From Azospirillum cavernae (GTDB lineage: Bacteria; Pseudomonadota; Alphaproteobacteria; Azospirillales; Azospirillaceae): a stretch of 64,000 nucleotides of DNA. A program made the position numbers and the translations under genes. Below the pieces are notes generated by a model. The model was not told the DNA's origin. It made no database searches and saw only the letters and a program-made list of their open reading frames with translations. The DNA lies in contig NZ_QYUL01000001.1 of assembly GCF_003590795.1 (NCBI RefSeq), forward strand, positions 2,187,001-2,251,000, given 5' to 3'. Shown piece by piece: positions 16,278 through 22,633 of the stretch; positions within the stretch are counted from its first letter, which is position 1; each line of letters begins with the position of its first letter.

Positions 16278-16613
16278 ATGGATAGGCGCGACGAGACGGA
16301 TTGGCATCATTCCCCCAACGGCAGCACGCCGTCCCACCGACTCAGCCTCTTCAACCAGCGGCGTGCGTCCATTGAGGCGCAATTCGCCATGGGCGCGATC
16401 GGCATCGCCAAGCGGCGCGATCTTCTGATCGCCGCGCGCGACGACGCTGGGATCACGGGCATGCGGACCAACGCCAAACCGACGGTTCCGCTGGGGTTGG
16501 GAGCGAGCGAGGAGAGTGAGCGGCGGCGGCGGCGGCGGGCGGACCAACGTCGGTACGCCCGCAAGCAGGCCAGTGATGCCGTTGCGCCGATGGAGGTGGG
16601 CAACCATGGCTGA
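16278..16613 (+). CDS. hypothetical basic protein, 111 aa
   Basis: First gene of the operon behind the operator pair. The product is rich in arginine (a run of RRRRRRADQRR near residue 88) and has no recognised domain. It overlaps the next gene at ATGGCTGA, so translation is probably coupled. It is likely a small nucleic-acid-binding protein by composition only. Confidence 0.5.
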   Translation: MDRRDETDWHHSPNGSTPSHRLSLFNQRRASIEAQFAMGAIGIAKRRDLLIAARDDAGITGMRTNAKPTVPLGLGASEESERRRRRRADQRRYARKQASDAVAPMEVGNHG

Positions 16614-17310
16614 GACCGCTTCCGACCGTCAGCGCGCCGCAGCGCTGCTGCGCAAGCTGCGCGCCATCACCATAGAGGCCGGCGCCAGCGAGGCCGAGGC
16701 GATGACCGCCGCCGCCATGGCCCGTCGGCTGGTTGACCAGCATGGTCTGCCCGAGAGTGGCGAGCCAGTCATTGAGGCGCGGGTCTTCGTCGGTCGGGTG
16801 CGCACCCGTCCAATCGACAAGCTGTGGTCGGCGATTGGCCGCTTCTGTCATGTGTCGGCCATTTTTTGCCCTGAGGCGCGCGGCATAGAAATCGCCTACA
16901 TCGGTCGCGCCGCCGATGTGATGCTGGCCGAGTGGCTGCACGCGGTCCTGAAGCGGCACATCGACAAAGCTCTGGCAGAATTCAAGACGCTGGCGGAATA
17001 CCGCCGTCGGAAGCCAGCCCGCCGACGCGTCGCCGCGTCGGCCTTTGTCGAGGCCATGGCCCAATCCCTGCGCACCCGGCTCGACGCCATGGCCGATCAA
17101 CGGATCGCCGAGCCGAAATTGGCGGAAGCCCGTCGGTGGATCGCCAACCGTTATGGCCAGTTGGCCGACATCAAGATCGCCTCGATCTCCGACGCGCAGG
17201 TTGACGGCGCCCGGCGTCGAGGGCGGCAGGCGGCTGCCGACGTGGCGATCAGCACGCCGGTCGCGGCACAGCCGGCGATTGCCGGCTTGATTGGAGGATC
17301 CAGAGGATGA
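16606..17310 (+). CDS. DUF2786-like phage protein, 234 aa
   Basis: Starts at ATG 16606 behind GGAGGTGGG; the longer frame is low-complexity glycine and is rejected. The first 45 residues (AAALLRKLRAITIEAGASEA then EAMTAAAMARRLVDQHGL) are the DUF2786 helical signature. A second conserved region follows (LWSAIGRFCHVSAIFCPEAR; DVMLAEWLHAVLKRHIDKA), as in many phage and element proteins of this group. The function is unknown. The gene overlaps both neighbours by a few bases within the integrase operon. Confidence 0.72.
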   Translation: MAETASDRQRAAALLRKLRAITIEAGASEAEAMTAAAMARRLVDQHGLPESGEPVIEARVFVGRVRTRPIDKLWSAIGRFCHVSAIFCPEARGIEIAYIGRAADVMLAEWLHAVLKRHIDKALAEFKTLAEYRRRKPARRRVAASAFVEAMAQSLRTRLDAMADQRIAEPKLAEARRWIANRYGQLADIKIASISDAQVDGARRRGRQAAADVAISTPVAAQPAIAGLIGGSRG

Positions 17311-17552
17311 TCGCGATCAAATCCACACCTGCGACCGATTCGACGGCCATCTTCCTGGACCGGCCCCCAGAGCCTCCGGCGACGGCCTCGCCAGCGGGCG
17401 AGGAGTCCGGCCTCGCGCAATGGCACAAAGAGGACGCCGAGAAGGCCGAGCGCGCGGCCGCACAGACTCTGTTGCCCATGCTGCGTGTCCGTTTGCTCGA
17501 AACAGCCCGCATGCATCGCGACTGCGCCGAGCTGGCGCGCGAGGGGGCCTGA
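17307..17552 (+). CDS. hypothetical protein, 81 aa
   Basis: ATGA overlap with the preceding stop. The N-terminus is proline-rich and disordered. The C-terminal helix (TLLPMLRVRLLETARMHRDC) is likely to oligomerise. No family recognised. It lies between the DUF2786 gene and the excisionase-like gene. Confidence 0.5.
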   Translation: MIAIKSTPATDSTAIFLDRPPEPPATASPAGEESGLAQWHKEDAEKAERAAAQTLLPMLRVRLLETARMHRDCAELAREGA

Positions 17553-17554
17553 CT

Positions 17555-17818
17555 GTGGCAGCTAAGGTTTCGGATCTCGTTGGGCTTCCAAACTGGCCAC
17601 GCATGCTCAGCCGCGATCAGGCCGCACGCTATGTCGGCGTCTCGCCAGTGCAGTTCGACCGCGAGGTTTCGACGGGCCGCTGGCCAACGCCAGAGCGGCG
17701 CGGCAGCCGAGTCACATGGGATCGCCGACTGATCGACAGGGCGCAAGACAAGAACAGCGGCATCGTGGCAAGCTCGGAGTCGTCGGCGCACGAGCCGACG
17801 GTTGATCCGTGGGCGTGA
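17555..17818 (+). CDS. excisionase-like HTH protein, 87 aa
   Basis: Starts at GTG 17555, two bases after the previous stop. Residues about 18-45 read MLSRDQAARYVGVSPVQFDR followed by EVSTGRWPTP and RRGSRVTWDRRLIDRA. This is the AlpA/Xis-type winged HTH pattern, in which a helix, GVS turn and basic wing bind DNA. It overlaps the integrase start by ten bases. Size, fold and position suggest a recombination directionality factor that favours excision. Confidence 0.68.
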   Translation: MAAKVSDLVGLPNWPRMLSRDQAARYVGVSPVQFDREVSTGRWPTPERRGSRVTWDRRLIDRAQDKNSGIVASSESSAHEPTVDPWA

Positions 17819-19005
17819 CCGTGGGCAAGATTGAGGTTGATCTACCGCGCTACGTCATAGCCAAGCGTCGCGGCGACCGCTTGGCCTTCTATTTCCAGGT
17901 CCCGAAGCGCCTTCAGCCCGAGGGCTGGCCATCGGGCGCCATGCGGCTGAAGGACAGCCAAGGCGTCGCCATCGAGGAGCCAGCCGAGGCCATCAGACGT
18001 GGACGCGAGCTGAACGAGATGCTGAACCGGGCGCGCGCGCAGGTGGCCGCAGGCCCGATCCAGGGCACTTTGCCGTGGCTGATTTCCGAATACCAGCACT
18101 CGGACAAGTACCGGAACCGCGCCGAACAGACGCGCTACCAGTACGACCTGATCGCGCGGATGATGATTGCGTGGTCAAAGGAGAAGAACCACCCGCAAGT
18201 CGGGCAGATGACGGTCCCGTCGGCTTTGAAGTTCCTCGACCAGTTCGAGGACCGACCGACCTACCGGATTCGTGCCGCCGCCTTCGGATCGGTCCTCTGG
18301 AATTTCGGTCGCCGACTGGGTGTGGTGTCCGTCAACGTGTGGAAGGACCTCGACCTGGAGGCGCCGGATCCGGATGTCCATATCTGGTCCGACGAGGAGA
18401 TCGCCGCCGTCGTCGCCAAGGCCGACGAGATGGCCCGCGCCAGCGTCGGCACCGCCGTGATGCTGGCCTCCGAATCCGGCCAACGGCAAGCCGACGTCCT
18501 CGACATGCGCCGTGGCCGGGAATGGGACGGCGTCACCCTCCGCCGCGTCCAGAACAAGACCAAGGCGTATGTGACGGTGCCGGCAACCAAGCTCCTCCTT
18601 GATCGGCTCGCCAGCCTCTCGAAGGACAACCTCCTCCTCGTGGCCTCCGAAACGACCCGGCGGCAGTGGCGCCAGCAGACATTCAGCCGGACCTTCCGCG
18701 AGATCGCTGACGCCGCTGGCTTCCCCCAGATCGAATTCCGGTCCCTGCGGGCCACCTGCGTGTGCCGCCTCGCGTCGGCCGGGTGCTCGATTCCGGAAAT
18801 AGCCAGCATCACCGGCCACACGCTGGTGTCCGTGCATCACATCCTGAAGCACTATTGGCGACCCGACAGCGACCAAGCCAGGAATGCGATTTCCAAGGTC
18901 GAAGCGTTCCGGCTGTACCCAGTCACTTGGACTTGGAGAGAGGTGGGATTGGGTGGGATCTGCGGGGATGTCGTGGGACGCGTTGAAAATCGGGCGTTTT
19001 CCTGA
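17809..19005 (+). CDS. int: tyrosine-family integrase
   Basis: A 398-residue phage-type integrase starting at GTG 17809. The SAM-like core-binding region lies at about residues 85-165. Catalytic residues visible are R226 (SGQRQADVLD), a lysine at about 252 (QNKTKAYV), R314 (RSLRATC), the histidine of ITGH and Y349 (LKHYWRP). The first position of the HxxR box is arginine (R311) instead of histidine, as in several functional integrases. It is the last gene of the excision operon and reads toward the attachment site. Its stop codon lies 20 bases before the Mu-like left end, so the prophage insertion just spared it. Confidence 0.9.
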   Translation: MGVTVGKIEVDLPRYVIAKRRGDRLAFYFQVPKRLQPEGWPSGAMRLKDSQGVAIEEPAEAIRRGRELNEMLNRARAQVAAGPIQGTLPWLISEYQHSDKYRNRAEQTRYQYDLIARMMIAWSKEKNHPQVGQMTVPSALKFLDQFEDRPTYRIRAAAFGSVLWNFGRRLGVVSVNVWKDLDLEAPDPDVHIWSDEEIAAVVAKADEMARASVGTAVMLASESGQRQADVLDMRRGREWDGVTLRRVQNKTKAYVTVPATKLLLDRLASLSKDNLLLVASETTRRQWRQQTFSRTFREIADAAGFPQIEFRSLRATCVCRLASAGCSIPEIASITGHTLVSVHHILKHYWRPDSDQARNAISKVEAFRLYPVTWTWREVGLGGICGDVVGRVENRAFS

Positions 19006-19024
19006 GGGGTGCCCACGAAGCGGC

Positions 19025-19084
19025 TGGAAATTTTGATTTTGGAGTAGGGCGCGAAATCGGGAGGGCGGACAGTTGAAATTGGAG
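19025..19084 (+). promoter_or_regulatory. left-end transposase binding sites L1 and L2
   Basis: L1 (19025-19044) is TGGAAATTTTGATTTTGGAG and L2 (19065-19084) is GCGGACAGTTGAAATTGGAG. They match in inverted orientation the right-end sites with consensus CGCGCCA-N7-TTGGAG, best in the TTGGAG half. The centres are 40 bp apart, wider than the 22 bp at the right end, as in Mu where left sites are spaced more widely. Confidence 0.7.
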
Positions 19085-19095
19085 CATGCGAAGGT

Positions 19096-19124
19096 GGCGG
19101 GCCGGGAGAGGCGCCGCCTTTTTT
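19096..19124 (+). terminator. rho-independent terminator inside the left end
   Basis: A GGCGG...CCGCC stem with an inner GCC/GGC continuation is followed by six T. It would stop readthrough from the integrase operon into the prophage and so protect repression. Confidence 0.7.
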
Positions 19125-19193
19125 GTTGGGTCGAGACTGCGGCCTAGGGGGCGAGTTATGATGCGGTCGTTCAACCCATGAAAGGTGAGTGCG

Positions 19194-19484
19194 ATGCGAC
19201 CGTGGATGCTGATCCTTCCGTTGCTTCTGGCGGTTTCCGCCGAAGCCTCCGCAGAGCTGACCAAAATGCGCCAGTACCAGCACCAAGAGGGCCGATCCCT
19301 GAAGGACTACATCAACGATGGGTATGAGATAAAAGCCATCACAAACAGGGATAACGTATCAGATTTCAACTACTTCCTGCAAAAAGGGACAGATTTTGTT
19401 CGATGCAGTGAGATGACAACAGGTCTGGCCGTGTTCAGAGAGGTTTCTTGCGCGGTTCTCATCCAGCCATTGCCATATCAATAG
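19194..19484 (+). CDS. small secreted or periplasmic protein, 96 aa (prophage cargo)
   Basis: ATG 19194 lies behind AAAGGTGAG. The first 21 residues are a clear signal peptide (MRPWMLILPLLLAVSAEASA). The mature part of about 75 residues has two cysteines (FVRCSEM and VSCAVL) able to form a disulphide, and resembles short DUF-type periplasmic proteins of proteobacteria. It lies between the left end and the leftward repressor, a usual place for lysogenic-conversion genes in Mu-like phages. Its function is unknown. Codon use is more A/T-rich than that of the phage core. Confidence 0.68.
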   Translation: MRPWMLILPLLLAVSAEASAELTKMRQYQHQEGRSLKDYINDGYEIKAITNRDNVSDFNYFLQKGTDFVRCSEMTTGLAVFREVSCAVLIQPLPYQ

Positions 19485-19649
19485 ATTTTCAAGCAAGACG
19501 GCAGCGACAACGGCTGTCATTCGGCTCGTTGTCGTTGTCAGGCTGCGGACTGCATACCCGATTATGCATCCAAAACGCGTATAGGGCTGATTCATTTCTC
19601 GTAAATACATTTGTACGATCATTGCGTAGGCTGGGGTTGTTTATGAGCC

Positions 19650-20198
19650 TCAAGCCCGGCGTTTGCTCGATGCGGGATCGGCGGCGGCGGCGCGGAGTTC
19701 CTGGCGAAGGGCGGCGGTGACTTCGCCGACCTCGGTCAAGCGGTCGTCGGGATCGGTCACTGTGGCGACGATCCGATCATGCTCCTTCGCCGCCCGCTCC
19801 GTTGCTTGATGGATGGCTATCGAGACGCCCATCTCCTTGTAGATCAACAAAATCTTCTCGGTTAGCCGCCCCATCAACCGGGCGTCAGTTGCGGGCGCAA
19901 ACGTCTCGGCTGTGGCGGTCGGCGCAGTTGACGCAGCAGCGGCGTCGCCGGGCCGCATCGAGCCGTTTCCGGTCGCCAACCAGTCGAGTGAGATGCCGCA
20001 GACCTGAGCGGCAGCGACTATTCCGGACCAGCCAGGGTCGGACGCACCAGACAGCCACTTTTTTACACCAGACAGGGAGGCACCCGTCGCCTTCGCCAAC
20101 TCCTCCTGCGTCAAACGCCCCTTCATAGCCAGTCGGAGGCGGTCGCCGAAAGCTTTCCGGTTCGAGCCAAGATCCGTAAAGCGATGATCGTTATCCAT
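19650..20198 (-). CDS. Mu-like phage repressor (XRE-type HTH)
   Basis: A 182-residue leftward protein with an XRE helix-turn-helix at about residues 15-60 (GRLTQEELAKATGASLSGVK then KWLSGASDPGWSGI). A linker rich in alanine and threonine and a helical C-terminus follow; no peptidase motif is present. Its position at the left end, divergent from ner and the early operon, is that of Mu c. Three copies of a 14-bp operator lie around its start, so it is probably autoregulated while shutting off the early promoter at 20296. Confidence 0.85.
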   Translation of the reverse strand: MDNDHRFTDLGSNRKAFGDRLRLAMKGRLTQEELAKATGASLSGVKKWLSGASDPGWSGIVAAAQVCGISLDWLATGNGSMRPGDAAAASTAPTATAETFAPATDARLMGRLTEKILLIYKEMGVSIAIHQATERAAKEHDRIVATVTDPDDRLTEVGEVTAALRQELRAAAADPASSKRRA

Positions 20199-20286
20199 TG
20201 GTCACTTTACGGTTCTATAGAGACTTGATTTCACAGGGAAATTTACAAGGCGTGCCGTCTTCACGCCAAAAAGAACCGTAAAGTGA
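20171..20286. promoter_or_regulatory. prophage operators (three 14-bp sites)
   Basis: TCACTTTACGGTTC at 20202-20215 and its exact reverse complement GAACCGTAAAGTGA at 20273-20286 flank the divergent promoter region. A 12-of-14 match (GATCCGTAAAGCGA) lies at 20171-20184 inside the repressor gene. The rightmost site ends ten bases before the -35 of the early promoter. Confidence 0.75.
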
Positions 20287-20295
20287 TCTTTTGGC

Positions 20296-20324
20296 TTGCC
20301 ATGGTTCCTTATAGTGCCCATAAT
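20296..20324 (+). promoter_or_regulatory. early promoter of the Mu-like prophage
   Basis: TTGCCA (20296-20301), a 17-base spacer and CATAAT (20319-20324). It lies directly downstream of an operator and about 70 bases before the ner start, so repressor binding would block it. Confidence 0.65.
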
Positions 20325-20393
20325 TTCCCCGTTAGTCCAAAACGCACCACGAAATGACCGGCCTGGCGGGGCCGGTTTGACAGGGGGAGAGGC

Positions 20394-20690
20394 ATGGCGC
20401 GCACCGCCGACATGGTTCCGGCTGAAATCCGGTTCCGACTGAACAGCAAGGGCCTGACCTTCGCCGACGTCGATCGGGCCTATGGCCTGAAGGACGGCAC
20501 GGCGCGCAAGGCGGCACGGCAACCGCACATCGATGGCGAACTCGCCATCGCGGAGATGCTGTCGTGCTCGCCGCGCGAGCTTTGGCCCTCGCGGTTCGGC
20601 GTCGGCGGCAAACGCCTGAAGCCTCAACCCGTGAAAAACTATACGGACCCGCCGCGCCTTTCGCACCGTCAAAAGCAGAGAGCCGCGTGA
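20394..20690 (+). CDS. ner: Ner-like DNA-binding protein
   Basis: A 98-residue first early gene behind GGGGGAGA. An Nlp/Ner-type HTH spans residues about 8-62: VPAEIRFRLNSKGLTFADVD, RAYGLKDGTARKA, and the diagnostic ending ELLWPSRF-like (PRELWPSRFG), which Mu Ner shares as VIWPSRY. Ner represses both the repressor and early transcription to regulate lytic timing in Mu. Compared with Mu Ner (about 75 residues) it has a basic tail of about 25 residues. Confidence 0.85.
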   Translation: MARTADMVPAEIRFRLNSKGLTFADVDRAYGLKDGTARKAARQPHIDGELAIAEMLSCSPRELWPSRFGVGGKRLKPQPVKNYTDPPRLSHRQKQRAA

Positions 20691-20692
20691 AC

Positions 20693-21535
20693 ATGAAAAC
20701 CTCTGGCATGAAATCCCTCGGGTTGCAGGACATCCCGATTTCCGACATCGACATCAGCTTCCGGCTGCGCCCCGTCGATGACGGCTACGCCACGCTGTTG
20801 GCGGAGAACATCCAGGAGGCCGGGCGCCTGCGGCAGCCGGTCGAGGTGCGGACGGTGAAGGGCGGCGGGTTCCGCCTGATCGCTGGCGCCCATCGGTTGG
20901 CCGCCTGCACCAAGCTGGATTGGCCCACCATCCCCGCCTTCGTGTTCGAGGCGACCGAGGACGAAGCCCGGTTGGCCGAAATCGACGAGAACCTTGTCCG
21001 GCATGAGTTGAACCCGCTGGACCGCGCGACCTTCCTGTTCGAGCGCAAGAGCATCTACGAGCGGCTGAACCCGGAGACGAAGAACGGCGCGCAAGGCGGC
21101 GTCGGCGGCAAGCGGAATGAGAACGAAACGATTTCGTTCTCAAAGGACACCGCCGCGCGCATCGGCCTGACCGACCGCACCATCCAGTTGGCGGTGAAGA
21201 TCGCCACCGGCCTTGCCCCAGACGTCAAGGTGTCGGTCGCCGGAACCGCCATCGCCAAGACGCAGGCCGAACTGCTGGCGCTCGCCAAGCTGGGGCCAGC
21301 CGAACAGCGGGCGGTGTTGGGGATGTTGCTGGGGGACGAACCCAAGGCGAAGTCGGTGCGCGAGGCCATGGCGGCGCTGACGAACCGTCCGGCCAAGGTG
21401 GCGGACGGCTACGCCAAGTTGTTGACCGCGTGGCGCCACGCCGGGACGGGCGAGCGGCGGGCGTTCGTGGAGTTCCTGCGGAAGGACGGCGCGCTGGATC
21501 AGTTCGACGCCGATGATTCGGAGGTCGCAGCATGA
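20693..21535 (+). CDS. ParB/sulfiredoxin-domain protein of the early region
   Basis: A 280-residue protein from ATG 20693; a GTG two codons earlier overlaps the ner stop and is possible. An N-terminal ParB-like nuclease fold is clear: ENIQEAGRLRQPVEV, FRLIAGAHRLAACTKLDWPT with the GxHR motif, and ENLVRHELNPLDRA. An HTH-like segment follows (RIGLTDRTIQLAVKIA). Classical Mu lacks it, but related transposable phages of alphaproteobacteria and pseudomonads carry ParB-like early genes. It may act as a DNA-binding regulator or a nuclease in transposition. No ParA partner lies in the prophage. Confidence 0.82.
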   Translation: MKTSGMKSLGLQDIPISDIDISFRLRPVDDGYATLLAENIQEAGRLRQPVEVRTVKGGGFRLIAGAHRLAACTKLDWPTIPAFVFEATEDEARLAEIDENLVRHELNPLDRATFLFERKSIYERLNPETKNGAQGGVGGKRNENETISFSKDTAARIGLTDRTIQLAVKIATGLAPDVKVSVAGTAIAKTQAELLALAKLGPAEQRAVLGMLLGDEPKAKSVREAMAALTNRPAKVADGYAKLLTAWRHAGTGERRAFVEFLRKDGALDQFDADDSEVAA

Positions 21536-21574
21536 GGTTCGCCTCCCTCATCAACGACAGGCATACCGAAGCCT

Positions 21575-22078
21575 TCACTGAGGCCAGATCGGCCCCGGAT
21601 GGGTGGCTTCAGGAAGCTCGATCTGTCCTGGATCGCGCGGCTTCCACGGGAGCTTCATTTCAAGCCACCACTCCAGCACTGCGGCGGCTGTGCGGTCGCC
21701 TTCAGGCAGTTCTTGAGGAATGATCCAGATGGATTTCTCGCTGGCCGTCGCATTCGCGGTGCATACCGTCACCATCTGTAAGTGCCGCTCAAGCAACACT
21801 CGCCACGCTCCACTGCTGATGCTGTCCCACGTCGATGGCACCGGAGATCTGGAAAAGGCAATGACCGCCTCATCCGCCTCTGCTTCAAAGCGCGCGTGGT
21901 ACCGAAGAGCCCTTATTCTTATCAGCTTAGGCCGGAAAACGTCGTTCATTGGCCACAAGGCTCCCAACAGATCCCATGCTGTCAATGCCATGGGGATCCA
22001 TGAGTTTTCAGGCAAACCAGTCCTCTCTTCCAGAAACACCATTAAAGCCGAAAAGCCCTTTTTCACCCGATCCCCCAT
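21575..22078 (-). CDS. opposite-strand cargo protein, 167 aa, in the early operon
   Basis: A leftward gene starting at ATG 22078 (MGDRVKKGFSALMVFLEERT). The product looks like a real globular protein: hydrophobic helix near the start, a tryptophan-rich middle, several cysteines absent except one, and a proline-rich end. Its codon use has lower third-position G/C than the phage core. It lies between ParB and the pre-A gene on the strand opposite the early operon. A strong hairpin follows on the downstream side of its start region. The layout is that of an independently expressed moron; function unknown. Confidence 0.65.
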   Translation of the reverse strand: MGDRVKKGFSALMVFLEERTGLPENSWIPMALTAWDLLGALWPMNDVFRPKLIRIRALRYHARFEAEADEAVIAFSRSPVPSTWDSISSGAWRVLLERHLQMVTVCTANATASEKSIWIIPQELPEGDRTAAAVLEWWLEMKLPWKPRDPGQIELPEATHPGPIWPQ

Positions 22079-22110
22079 CGGTTGTGTTGCAGCTCCGATG
22101 GTAGGGGAGG

Positions 22111-22152
22111 ATCGACCGACCGTCACTCGCCCCACGGGTGCGGTCGGTCGAT
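22111..22152. terminator. strong hairpin between cargo gene and pre-A gene
   Basis: ATCGACCGACC (22111-22121) and its perfect complement (22142-22152) flank a 20-base loop. Four T follow on the plus strand. It could be a terminator for rightward transcripts or insulate the leftward cargo gene promoter. Confidence 0.5.
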
Positions 22153-22174
22153 TTTCAGCGACCTGGGGCGCGTG

Positions 22175-22630
22175 ATGGCGCCCCGGCAGCGCGACAACGG
22201 CACGCTCGACCTTCTCTCCTGGCAGCCGCCGGAGCCGGTGCGGGCGTTTCCCGCCGAGAAGGTGCGGGCGGCGTCCTTGCGCGCCGCCTTCGCCAAGGCG
22301 ATCTCGCTCGCCTTGAAGGAGTGCGAGCAGGACCGCGAGGAGATCGCCGTCGCCATCGGCGAGTATTTGGGCGAGCCGTGCTCGAAAGCCATGCTGGACG
22401 CCTACGCCAGCGAGGCGCGGGAGGAGCACGTCATCAACGTCGTGCGCTTTATCGCCCTGATGCACGCCACCGGCGACCGGCGGCTTTTGCAGATGCTGGC
22501 CGAACCGTTCGGGTTGGCGGTGATCGACGCCCGTTATCTGCCCGCCATCGAAGACGCCTTGCTCGACGACAAAATCGCCGAATTGACCCAGCGCCGCCAG
22601 TTTGCGCGGCGCAAGTGGAAGGGAGCTTGA
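22175..22630 (+). CDS. phage early protein preceding MuA, 151 aa
   Basis: ATG 22175 is preferred; a GTG lies one codon upstream. Helical protein with a conserved-looking core (CSKAMLDAYASEAREEHVIN then VVRFIALMHATGDRRLLQML) and a coiled basic end. Similar proteins sit before the transposase gene in several Mu-like phages of G-negative bacteria, but I know no established function. It ends three bases before the transposase start, so it belongs to the A-B operon. A regulatory or CII-like DNA-binding role is possible. Confidence 0.7.
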   Translation: MAPRQRDNGTLDLLSWQPPEPVRAFPAEKVRAASLRAAFAKAISLALKECEQDREEIAVAIGEYLGEPCSKAMLDAYASEAREEHVINVVRFIALMHATGDRRLLQMLAEPFGLAVIDARYLPAIEDALLDDKIAELTQRRQFARRKWKGA

Positions 22631-22633
22631 GCT

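Noticed and set aside
21532..21723. 63-residue rightward frame overlapping the ParB-like stop by ATGA
   Set aside because: Most of it is antisense to the better supported leftward gene at 21575-22078, and its product looks like an out-of-frame translation.
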